64,000 bases of DNA from Streptosporangium sandarakinum. GTDB lineage: Bacteria; Actinomycetota; Actinomycetes; Streptosporangiales; Streptosporangiaceae. The first letter of the stretch is position 1. Each line of letters opens with the position of its first letter. Shown here one piece after another: positions 35,202-42,679 of this stretch. Where the stretch lies: contig NZ_JACCCO010000001.1 in the NCBI RefSeq assembly GCF_013409935.1, positions 1,612,001 through 1,676,000 on the forward strand. The letters run 5' to 3'. Both the position numbers and the translations under genes were made by a program. The notes under the pieces were generated by a model that saw only the letters and a program-made list of their open reading frames with translations, made no database searches and was not told the DNA's origin.

Positions 35202-35219
35202 CAGTAAGGTAATCCTTAG
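35202..35219. promoter_or_regulatory. Possible second, weaker iron-box half overlapping the promoter
   Basis: The stretch around TAAGGTAATCCTTAG (about 35205-35219) matches roughly 11 of 19 positions of the IdeR/DmdR consensus and is itself partly palindromic (AAGG...CCTT). It adjoins the good box at 35220 and may form an extended site. Confidence 0.4.
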
Positions 35220-35238
35220 TTAGGAGAGGGTAACCTAA
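35220..35238. promoter_or_regulatory. IdeR/DmdR-type iron box
   Basis: TTAGGAGAGGGTAACCTAA matches the 19-bp actinobacterial iron-box consensus (TTAGGTTAGGCTAACCTAA) at 16 of 19 positions. It lies between desA (minus) and the acylase fusion (plus), directly before the latter's ribosome site, so both units should be repressed when iron is sufficient. Confidence 0.85.
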
Positions 35239-35248
35239 GGAGGATCAT

Positions 35249-37861
35249 GTGAGGAGGGGGGCCGCCCGACGGAATCAGTGGGGCATTCCACACATGTGGG
35301 GCGACACTGTCGAGGACCTGGCCTACGTGCAGGGCTTCACGGCCGTCACCGATCGCGCCTGGCAGGTGCAGACCGAGAAATGGCGCTCCGAGGGCCGGCT
35401 GGCCGAACGACTGGGCCCCGCACACGTGCCCTGGGACCGTTTCGCCCGGCGGGCCCGGCTGGACGACACCGCCCGCCGCTGCTTCCAGCGACTGCTCCCG
35501 GAGACCAGGCGCTGGATCGAGGCCTACGTGGACGGCGTCAACGACGCCCTGCCGCACGCCGACGCTCCGGAATTCGGCGCGGCCGGCTGCGCTCCCGACC
35601 CGTGGCGACCCTGGTCGCCGCTCGGCGTCTTCCTCGTTCAGCACATCCTCTTCTCGACCTTCCCGAACAAGCTGTGGCGCGCCCACGTCAGCGCCACCCT
35701 GGGTCCCGGGGCCGGCGACCTCTTCGCCATGGAGGGGCCGGCGGGCGCGGGCAGCAACGCCTGGGCGGTGGCGGGGGACCCGGGCGCCGGGCGGCCCACC
35801 GTGATCGCCGGCGACCCGCACCGCGTACTCGAACTGCCGGGGATCTACCAGCAGGTCCGCCTCTCCTGCCCCGAATTCGACGTGGCCGGGCTGGCCTTCC
35901 CCGGCGTTCCGGGCGTGCCGCACTTCGGCCACGCCGGCCCGGTCGCCTGGGCCGTCACCAACGCCATGGCCGACTACCAGGACCTCTACCGCGAACGGCT
36001 GCGCCGCCGCGACGGGCGGATCGAGGTCCGGGAGGCGGACGGCTGGACCGCCGTGCCACACCACGTCGAACGGATCGCGGTACGCGGCGGCGACCCGGTC
36101 GAGGTTGAGATCATCGAAACGGCACGCGGCCCGGTCATCGACGTCGACCGGACCACCGGCGAGGCGATCAGCCTGCGTACGCCCACCCGTGTCGACGGCG
36201 ATCTGGGCTTCGACGCGCTGCTGCCGCTGCTGCGCGCCCGCCGCGCCGGCGATGTCGCCGAGGCCCTGCGCGACTGGGTGGAGCCGGTCAACAGCGTCCT
36301 CGTCGCCGACGACACCGGCACGGTGCTGCGCCTGGTCGCCGGCCGGGTGCCGATCCGCGACGACCGCTGCCGCGACGAGCCGGTCCCGGGCTGGGACCCC
36401 CGCTACCGCTGGCACGCCGGGTACGCCCCGATGCCGTCCGCCGTCGTGCCGGACGTCGAGGTGCACGCCAACGACCGTCGCGCGGGGGACAACGCGGAGC
36501 TCGGCCGCGACTTCGCTCCGCCGCACCGCGCCCGCCGCATCCGGGCGCTACTGGCCGACGGCGCGCCCGCCGGCACCGTGCACACCGACACGCTCGCCGA
36601 CCACGCCGCCCTGCTGAGCCTGCTCCGGCGGCTGCCCGCGCGGCGGCTGAGCCCGGCCGGGGCGATCCTGCGCGACCGGCTCCTCGCCTGGTCCGGCCGC
36701 ATGGACGCCGACAGCGCCGACGCCGGCGCGTTCGCCGCCTGGCGGGCCGCCCTCGCCCGGCGGCTGGCGGAGGAGCCCGCCCTGCGGCCGCTGCGGGCAC
36801 CGAGCGCCTTCGACGAGCTCTTCGCCCCGTGGACCGACCCGGCCACGCGCGTGGGCCTGGCTCTCGACGGCCTCGTCACCGGACTGCCGAGGCTGGGCGG
36901 TGACCCGCTGCCGCCGGCCGCGGCGGCGCTCGACGAGGTGGCGGCCGGTCCGGAGCCGGACGCCTGGGGCGAGCGTCACCTGCTGCACCCGGTGCACCTC
37001 GGCGCCGATCCGGCGGTGGGCGCCGCCGTCGCGGCTCTGCGCGCCCGCGTCCGGCTCGCCGGCGACAACGACGCGGTGCTGGCCACCGACAGCGTGCCCG
37101 GGGTCTCCGACGTCTGCCGGCGCGGGCCCGTCGCCCGCTACGTCTGGCAGGTGGGCGACCGGGCCGCCAGCCGATGGATCGTCCCGTTCGGATCCTCCGG
37201 CCGCGCCGGCGACCCGCATTTCCTCGACCAGTCGGCGCACTGGGCCGCCGGCGACCTCATCCCCCTGGAAGGAGACCCGACGATGGCCGTGGTCGTGTAC
37301 GAAGAGGACCTACCGGGCATGGGCCGGTTGAGCCTGACCGTGCTGAACCCGCAGACGGACGCCGAACTGGTGCACGGCTGGGTCACCCAGCCCCGCGCCA
37401 CGTTCTGGGGCATGCTCGACCACTCCGTCGAGCAGGTCCGGGAGATCTACGAGCTGGTCGACGGCCTGCCCACCCACCACGCGTTCCTGATCCGGCTCGA
37501 CGACCGGCCGATCGGGCTGTTCCAGAGCTACGAGCCGGACGCCGACCCGGTCGGCGAGCGCTACGACGTGCGATCCGGTGACGTCGGCATGCACCTGTTG
37601 CTCGCACCCGGGCAGCAGCCGCCCCACGGCCTGACCGGGGCGGTGGTCCCGGCCCTGCTCCGGTTCCTGTTCCGCGACCCCGAGGCGCGCCGCCTGGTCG
37701 TCGAGCCCGACGCCCGCAACGAGCGGGCCCTGAACCGGCTGAAGATCACCGGCTTCACCTTCGAGGGCGAGATCGATATGCCGACCAAGCGGGCGCAGCT
37801 GGCGTTCCTCACGCGCGAGCGGTTCACCGCGCTGTTCGGCGACCACCCGGACGCCCGCTGA
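35249..37861 (+). CDS. Penicillin-acylase-like Ntn hydrolase fused to a siderophore GNAT
   Basis: One 870-residue frame with two proteins' worth of domains. Residues 1-678 are a penicillin amidase-type Ntn hydrolase: NQWGIPHMWGDTVEDLAYVQG start, the autoprocessing nucleophile Ser169 in GAGSNAWAVAG, VIAGDPHRVLELP and the family end-segment PHFLDQSAHWAAGDLIPL. There is no signal peptide, so it should be cytoplasmic. Residues 679-870 are a GNAT similar to siderophore acyltransferases (LVHGWVTQPRATFWGM, GDVGMHLLLAP, LVVEPDARNERALNRLK). The join has an internal GGAAGGAG eight bases before ATG 37283. The GTG start overlaps an ATGTGA and follows AAGGAGG. Likely supplies and attaches alternative acyl groups to the siderophore (inference). 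Confidence 0.85.
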   Translation: MRRGAARRNQWGIPHMWGDTVEDLAYVQGFTAVTDRAWQVQTEKWRSEGRLAERLGPAHVPWDRFARRARLDDTARRCFQRLLPETRRWIEAYVDGVNDALPHADAPEFGAAGCAPDPWRPWSPLGVFLVQHILFSTFPNKLWRAHVSATLGPGAGDLFAMEGPAGAGSNAWAVAGDPGAGRPTVIAGDPHRVLELPGIYQQVRLSCPEFDVAGLAFPGVPGVPHFGHAGPVAWAVTNAMADYQDLYRERLRRRDGRIEVREADGWTAVPHHVERIAVRGGDPVEVEIIETARGPVIDVDRTTGEAISLRTPTRVDGDLGFDALLPLLRARRAGDVAEALRDWVEPVNSVLVADDTGTVLRLVAGRVPIRDDRCRDEPVPGWDPRYRWHAGYAPMPSAVVPDVEVHANDRRAGDNAELGRDFAPPHRARRIRALLADGAPAGTVHTDTLADHAALLSLLRRLPARRLSPAGAILRDRLLAWSGRMDADSADAGAFAAWRAALARRLAEEPALRPLRAPSAFDELFAPWTDPATRVGLALDGLVTGLPRLGGDPLPPAAAALDEVAAGPEPDAWGERHLLHPVHLGADPAVGAAVAALRARVRLAGDNDAVLATDSVPGVSDVCRRGPVARYVWQVGDRAASRWIVPFGSSGRAGDPHFLDQSAHWAAGDLIPLEGDPTMAVVVYEEDLPGMGRLSLTVLNPQTDAELVHGWVTQPRATFWGMLDHSVEQVREIYELVDGLPTHHAFLIRLDDRPIGLFQSYEPDADPVGERYDVRSGDVGMHLLLAPGQQPPHGLTGAVVPALLRFLFRDPEARRLVVEPDARNERALNRLKITGFTFEGEIDMPTKRAQLAFLTRERFTALFGDHPDAR
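37267..37285 (+). promoter_or_regulatory. Internal ribosome binding site and ATG at the acylase/GNAT junction
   Basis: GGAAGGAG at 37267-37274, eight-base spacer, ATG at 37283, in frame with both domains. This allows separate translation of a 192-residue GNAT in addition to the fusion. Confidence 0.65.
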
Positions 37862-37883
37862 CCTCGTCGCCGGCCGCGACGGC

Positions 37884-39620
37884 TCAGGCCCCGGCCGACC
37901 GGTCCCGGTCCCGGTGCCGCCGTCCGGCCCGCGCCCGGATGGCGGCGGTGGCGGCGTTCAGCTCGTGCTCGTCCTTGATGGTGACGTTCCCCTCGTAGGT
38001 GACGCCGCTCGGCGGGTCGTCGTGGCCGAGCGGGTCGGCGTCCCAGAAGTTGCCCCGGTAGACGACGTTCTCCAGCGGCGGCCCCACGTGCAGCACGGCC
38101 GTGTTGTCGGCGCGGGCGACGACGTTGCCCTCGACCGTCACCCATGAGGCCCCGTAGTCGGTGTAGAGCCCGAAGTTGTACGGCGTGCGGGTGTCCTCGA
38201 TGACGTTGCCCCGCACCAGCGCGCCGTTGCCGTGCGAGTCGCCCTGCGGCCCGGACAGGTAGACCCCGCCGCCGTCGGCCAGGACCTGCATGGTGTCGGC
38301 GGTGCGGTTGTTCAGGATCCGGGTGCCCTCGCCGGGTCCGGCCGTGATCCCGCAGTGCGGCACGTCGCCGATCTCGTTGTGCGCGACGACGCAGCCGGAC
38401 GTCCCCATGATCGAGATGCCGGGCGATCCGCGGTATTCGAGCCCGATGCCGCGCACCAGGTTGTCCTCGATCACCGTGCCCCGGCTGCCGGACACCACGA
38501 CGGCTCCGGCGGAGAGGGTGTCGAAGTCGCATCCGCGCACGGTGAGCCCTTCGCCGCCGGACACGCCCAGCCCGGACGCCCCGAGCCGGGTGAACCGGCA
38601 GCCCTCGACCACCGCGTCCACGGTGTCCTCGAAGACGACACAGGCGGGAATCGTCACGGAAGCGGCGGGATACGTCACGGACGCCCCCTCCCCCAGGACC
38701 GCCACCCCGACGCCGCCGCCCTCGTAGTAGCCGCTGCCGTGGTAGTGCACGAAGCCCTCGGGACGGCTCGGGCGCAGCCAGGTCGCGTCGGCGAACACCA
38801 GCCCCAGGAACGCCGTCCCCCGCGCGCCGGCCACGCGCAGCAGGGTCTCCAGCACCGGGGCGACCACCCGGGTGCGCGCGGGGTCCTCACCGGGGCGGGG
38901 CAGGTAGCGCAGCACGTGGTCGCCGGGGCGGGAGCGGTCGAGCACGAAGGTGCCCGGCTCGCGCAGGAAGCTCGGGTCGTTCTCGATCCGGGTGGGCAGG
39001 CCGGGGCCGGTGGAGGTGACGCCGTCCCACGTGGAGTCGTACAGCTCGGCGGCCCAGTCGAAGGCGGGCCGGGCCATGGTGATCGCCGTCAGGCCGCCGT
39101 CGCGGGAGACGTCCGCGACGCCCAGGCGGGCCTCCGTCCACGGGTAGACGCCCCGGTGGACGAACTCCACGTCGCGGGGGCTGCGCCAGCCGAGCGGCTC
39201 GGCGCTGTCGGTGACGTATCCGGTGGCGGTCGCGGCCGGGGACGAGCCCGGCAGGCCCGGGATGCCGGCGCGGGCGGCGCGGCGGCCGTCGACGTGGAGC
39301 TGGCGGGTCTCCAGGTCGCCGACCTCGGCCGTCCAGACGCCGTCGCGCTCGCGCCAGCCGGTGATCGTCCGGCCGCCGCTCAGCACGGCCTCCTCCCGCG
39401 CGGGGGTGCCGTACCCGTACGCCTGGTAGACGACGCCCGAGTCGGCCTCGGTGAGTTCGAGGGGCCGGGCGAGTTCGTGGGTGCCGCCCCGGAGCAGGAC
39501 GACGACGTCTCCGCCCGCCTCCCTGGCGGCCGACCGGGCCCGTTCCAGGGTGGCGAAGGGGCGTTCGAGGGAGCCGGGCCAGGAGTCGTCCCCGTCGGGG
39601 GCGACGTGAAGATGGAACAT
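37884..39620 (-). CDS. Right-handed parallel beta-helix protein (GH141-like)
   Basis: A 578-residue protein starting MFHLHVAPDGDDSWPGSLE, the opening of carbohydrate-active beta-helix enzymes (segments ERPFATLERARSAAREAGG, LLRGGTHELARPLELTEADSG, AVLSGGRTITGW). The C-terminal half shows regular beta-helix rungs (repeated VRGNVIED, VVAHNEIGD, VTVEGNVVAR). This layout resembles glycoside hydrolase family 141. There is no signal peptide, so it would act inside the cell or be released otherwise. ATG 39620 lies next to a palindrome shared with the divergent TetR gene. Substrate not determinable. Confidence 0.75.
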   Translation of the reverse strand: MFHLHVAPDGDDSWPGSLERPFATLERARSAAREAGGDVVVLLRGGTHELARPLELTEADSGVVYQAYGYGTPAREEAVLSGGRTITGWRERDGVWTAEVGDLETRQLHVDGRRAARAGIPGLPGSSPAATATGYVTDSAEPLGWRSPRDVEFVHRGVYPWTEARLGVADVSRDGGLTAITMARPAFDWAAELYDSTWDGVTSTGPGLPTRIENDPSFLREPGTFVLDRSRPGDHVLRYLPRPGEDPARTRVVAPVLETLLRVAGARGTAFLGLVFADATWLRPSRPEGFVHYHGSGYYEGGGVGVAVLGEGASVTYPAASVTIPACVVFEDTVDAVVEGCRFTRLGASGLGVSGGEGLTVRGCDFDTLSAGAVVVSGSRGTVIEDNLVRGIGLEYRGSPGISIMGTSGCVVAHNEIGDVPHCGITAGPGEGTRILNNRTADTMQVLADGGGVYLSGPQGDSHGNGALVRGNVIEDTRTPYNFGLYTDYGASWVTVEGNVVARADNTAVLHVGPPLENVVYRGNFWDADPLGHDDPPSGVTYEGNVTIKDEHELNAATAAIRARAGRRHRDRDRSAGA

Positions 39621-39636
39621 GCTTGACCGCCTTTGC

Positions 39637-39672
39637 TGTTTATACCGTACACAAGGTATTACACCATAAACA
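39637..39672. promoter_or_regulatory. Nested palindromes between beta-helix gene and tetR
   Basis: ATACC (39642-39646) and GGTAT (39655-39659) form an inverted repeat with an 8-base spacer; a wider TGTTTA (39637-39642)/TAAACA (39667-39672) pair surrounds it. The region is AT-rich and lies in the 64-base gap of divergent genes, so it is a likely TetR operator. Confidence 0.6.
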
Positions 39673-39684
39673 CAGGAGGTGCCA

Positions 39685-40572
39685 ATGGCGCAGGGCAGAG
39701 CCGGGGACCCCGACCACGGGGTGGAGCTGCTGTGGCGGGAGGCGGAACGCGAGCCGCGACCGGGCCTCAGCCTGCGCCGGATCGTGCGCGCCGCCATCGA
39801 GCTGGCCGACGCCGAGGGCCTGGAGGGGCTGTCGATGCGCAAGGTCGCCGACCGGCTCGGCTTCACGACCATGTCGCTGTACCGGCACGTTCCCGGGCGC
39901 GACCAGCTCGTGGACCTGATGCGGGACGAGGTCCTGGGCGAGGTGCTCGCCGAGGCGCCGGAGGAGGGACCGGGCGCCGAGGGGGGCTGGCGGGAGCGGC
40001 TCGTGGAGGTGGCCCGGCAGGGGTGGGAGCTCCGCGGGCGGCATCCCTGGCTGGCCGAGGTGCGCGGCTCCCGTCACCTGCCGGGGCCCAACGCCGTGGC
40101 CCACTACGACTACATGCTCGGCACGCTGACCGGCACCGCGCTGCGACCGTCCGAGGTGATCGCGGTGATCGACCTGCTCGGCCGGTTCGTGGACGCCGAG
40201 GCCCTGCTCCTGGCCGAGACGCGACGCGAGGAGCGGCGCAGCGGCGTGTCCGAGCAGGACTGGTGGGGCGCCCGCGACTCCCTGTACGAACGGCTCGACC
40301 GCTACCCCACGCTCACCCGCCTGTGGGAGACGGGCGGCTGGGACCACCCGGAGGACTCCTTCACGTTCGGCCTGCGCCGCCTCCTGGACGGCGTCGAGGT
40401 GCTCGTCCGCGAACGCGAAAGAGAGAGTGACGAAAGTCGTGACGAAACAAGTCCGGAGAGCTGCCCCGAATGCGGCACCCCGCTGGACGCCGCCCCCTCG
40501 GGCCGCCCCCGCGTGTACTGCTCGCGGGCCTGCCGGCAGCGCGCCTACCGCAGGCGCAGGGCCGACGCCTAG
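39685..40572 (+). CDS. TetR-family regulator with C-terminal zinc-ribbon-like tail
   Basis: A 295-residue TetR/AcrR protein with the helix-turn-helix around EGLSMRKVADRLGFTTMSLYRHV and a TetR_C ligand domain of the TetR/TetR_C_1 type. After a charged linker the last ~38 residues carry four cysteines in the pattern CPECG...YCSRACRQRAYRRR, a short zinc-ribbon seen at the end of other actinobacterial proteins. ATG 39685 follows AGGAGGT. Probably represses itself and the divergent beta-helix gene. Confidence 0.85.
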   Translation: MAQGRAGDPDHGVELLWREAEREPRPGLSLRRIVRAAIELADAEGLEGLSMRKVADRLGFTTMSLYRHVPGRDQLVDLMRDEVLGEVLAEAPEEGPGAEGGWRERLVEVARQGWELRGRHPWLAEVRGSRHLPGPNAVAHYDYMLGTLTGTALRPSEVIAVIDLLGRFVDAEALLLAETRREERRSGVSEQDWWGARDSLYERLDRYPTLTRLWETGGWDHPEDSFTFGLRRLLDGVEVLVRERERESDESRDETSPESCPECGTPLDAAPSGRPRVYCSRACRQRAYRRRRADA

Positions 40573-40716
40573 GAACGGCCCGGACGAGCAGGCCCCGTAC
40601 CCGTATGACCCGGCCGGCACGGCAGGCGCCGTACCCGATCCGAGCGGGCATGGAATGTCGGGTCCGGCCTGGTTCGCCACGCCTAGCGTGATGACGCGAA
40701 AGAGAAGGAGACGGGG

Positions 40717-41586
40717 ATGCTGGACCGGCTGAACCAGGCCATGCGGCACATCGAGGAGCACCTCGACGAGCGGATCGACGTCGCCGAACTGGCACGGATC
40801 GCCGTCACGTCGGAGTACCACTTCCGGCGGATGTTCTCCGCGCTGGCCGGCATGCCGCTGTCGGAGTACGTCCGCCGCCGGCGGCTCAGCGTCGCCGGTG
40901 CCCTGGTGATCGCCGGGGAGGAGACGCTGCTCGACGTGGCGGTGCGGTACGGCTACGGCTCCAGCGAGGCGTTCGCCCGCGCGTTCCGCGCCGTGCACGG
41001 CATCGGCCCCGGCGAGGCCAGGCGGACCGGCGCGGCCCTGCGCTTCCAGCCCCCCATGTCCTTCCGCCTCGTCATCGAAGGGAGCATGAGCATGCGGTAC
41101 CGGATCGTGGAGAAGGACGAGTTCCGCGTGGTCGGCAGGAAGGCGCGAATCCCCCTCGTCCACCTGGGGGTGAACCAGCCGATGGCCGACCACATCCGGA
41201 GCATCGACCAGGAGACGCTGGGGCGGATGGCGGCGCTCTCCGACCAGGAGCCGCGGGGGATCGTCTCGGTGTGCGACGACATCGACCCCGGCCGCGCGGA
41301 GGGCAGCGAGCTGGACTACTACCACGGCGTGGTGACCGGCGCCGACGCGCCCGGGGACCTGGACGCCCTCGTCGTCCCGGCGGGGACGTGGGTGGTCTTC
41401 GAGAGCTCGGGACCGGTCCCGGAGGCGCTGCAGCGCATCTGGGCGGACGCCTACTCGCAGTGGTTCCCGTCCAACCCGTACCGCACCAGGCCGGGGCCGG
41501 AGATCATGCGGCTCACCCGGATGTCACAGGACGGCAAGGAGGCCGCCGCCGAGCTGTGGCTGCCCGTGGAGCGGACCGAGGGCTGA
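40717..41586 (+). CDS. AraC regulator with GyrI-like effector domain
   Basis: A 289-residue protein with an N-terminal AraC/XylS DNA-binding domain (two helix-turn-helix units; IDVAELARIAVTSEYHFRRMF and LLDVAVRYGYGSSEAFARAF) and a C-terminal GyrI-like/AraE_binding domain (from about residue 120, MSMRYRIVEKDEFRVVGRKA). This order is that of Rob-, MarA- or EffR-like multidrug-responsive activators. GAAAGAGAAGGAGACGGGG precedes the ATG. Target genes are not evident; no efflux pump is adjacent. Confidence 0.88.
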   Translation: MLDRLNQAMRHIEEHLDERIDVAELARIAVTSEYHFRRMFSALAGMPLSEYVRRRRLSVAGALVIAGEETLLDVAVRYGYGSSEAFARAFRAVHGIGPGEARRTGAALRFQPPMSFRLVIEGSMSMRYRIVEKDEFRVVGRKARIPLVHLGVNQPMADHIRSIDQETLGRMAALSDQEPRGIVSVCDDIDPGRAEGSELDYYHGVVTGADAPGDLDALVVPAGTWVVFESSGPVPEALQRIWADAYSQWFPSNPYRTRPGPEIMRLTRMSQDGKEAAAELWLPVERTEG

Positions 41587-41721
41587 TCGGCCCGCGGGAG
41601 ACGCCTGCCCACGAGAAACGCCTGCCCGTGGGAGACGTGCGTCCGGGGTGGGCCGTCCGGCGGTCCCGTGCGGACCCGCCCGCGGGAAACCGTTGGCCAC
41701 CGGCCCGGAGCGGGGAGGATC

Positions 41722-42543
41722 ATGTCTGTCATGAGCCTCCCCGTCATCTCCGAGATCCCGACCGGGCCGGTGGCCGTCCCCGCCGTCGTCGCGGCGCTCG
41801 CCGGCGACGACACCGTCACCCCGGTGTGGCGCAACGAGCTCGGCGGCCTGACGTTCCGCCTCCAGGACGCCTCCGGCGGCGCCCGTTACGCCAAGTGGGT
41901 CGCCGCGGGCACCCCGGAGATCGACCTCGCCGGCGAGGCGGAGCGCCTGGCCTGGGCTCAGCGGTGGGTGCCCGTCCCGCGGGTCATCGAGCACGGCTCG
42001 GACGCCGACGGCGCGTGGCTGGTCACGGCGGCGATCCCCGGCCGGTCGGCGGTGGACCCCCGGTGGACCGCCGAACCGGCGACCGCGGCCGCCGCGGTCG
42101 GCCGGGGACTGCGCCTGCTGCACGACGCCCTGCCCGTGGAGGAGTGCCCGTTCGACTGGGGCGTCGAGCGGCGGCTCGTCCGCGCGGACGAGCGCATCGC
42201 CGCCGGGGATGGACCGGCCGACGGCCTCGCCGCGCACGGGTGCGCCGACCTCGCCGAGGCCCGGGCGCGCATCGGCGAGCCGCCCCCGATCGACCGCCTG
42301 GTCGTCTGCCACGGCGACGCGTGCGCCCCCAACACCCTGCTGCGCGACGACGGCGCGTTCGCCGCACACGTCGACCTCGGCTCGCTCGGCGTGGCCGACC
42401 GGTGGGCCGACCTCGCGGTCGCGGTGTGGAGCACGGAGTGGAACTACGGCCCGGGATACGAAGGCATCCTCTACGACGCGTACGGGGTCGCCCCGGACCC
42501 CGAGCGCATCGCCTACTACCGCCTGCTGTGGGACATGGCCTGA
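41722..42543 (+). CDS. APH(3')-like aminoglycoside phosphotransferase
   Basis: A 273-residue kinase of the aminoglycoside 3'-phosphotransferase family: ATP-binding region with YAKWVAAG (Lys), catalytic loop VVCHGDACAPNTLL and metal loop HVDLGSLGVADRWADLA followed by a conserved Trp-rich segment (WSTEWNYGPGYE) typical of APH(3'). ATG 41722 follows GGGGAGGATC; the frame starting at 41668 is longer without benefit. Such genes are common in actinomycete chromosomes; whether it confers resistance is not shown by sequence. Confidence 0.85.
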   Translation: MSVMSLPVISEIPTGPVAVPAVVAALAGDDTVTPVWRNELGGLTFRLQDASGGARYAKWVAAGTPEIDLAGEAERLAWAQRWVPVPRVIEHGSDADGAWLVTAAIPGRSAVDPRWTAEPATAAAAVGRGLRLLHDALPVEECPFDWGVERRLVRADERIAAGDGPADGLAAHGCADLAEARARIGEPPPIDRLVVCHGDACAPNTLLRDDGAFAAHVDLGSLGVADRWADLAVAVWSTEWNYGPGYEGILYDAYGVAPDPERIAYYRLLWDMA

Positions 42544-42553
42544 CCGGCCGCGT

Positions 42554-42585
42554 CCGCCCGGCCTCCGCGAGGGACGGCCGGGCGG
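42554..42585. terminator. Hairpin between convergent APH and GH3 genes
   Basis: CCGCCCGGCC (42554-42563) and GGCCGGGCGG (42576-42585) form a perfect 10-bp stem right after the APH stop. Confidence 0.6.
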
Positions 42586-42679
42586 GTCCCCGTTCGGCGA
42601 TTCGTTCCGCCCCGCTCCGGCGTTATCTCTGGCTTGTCGGTTCTTTCGAGAAGGACACCCTTTACGAAGTACGTCCGAT

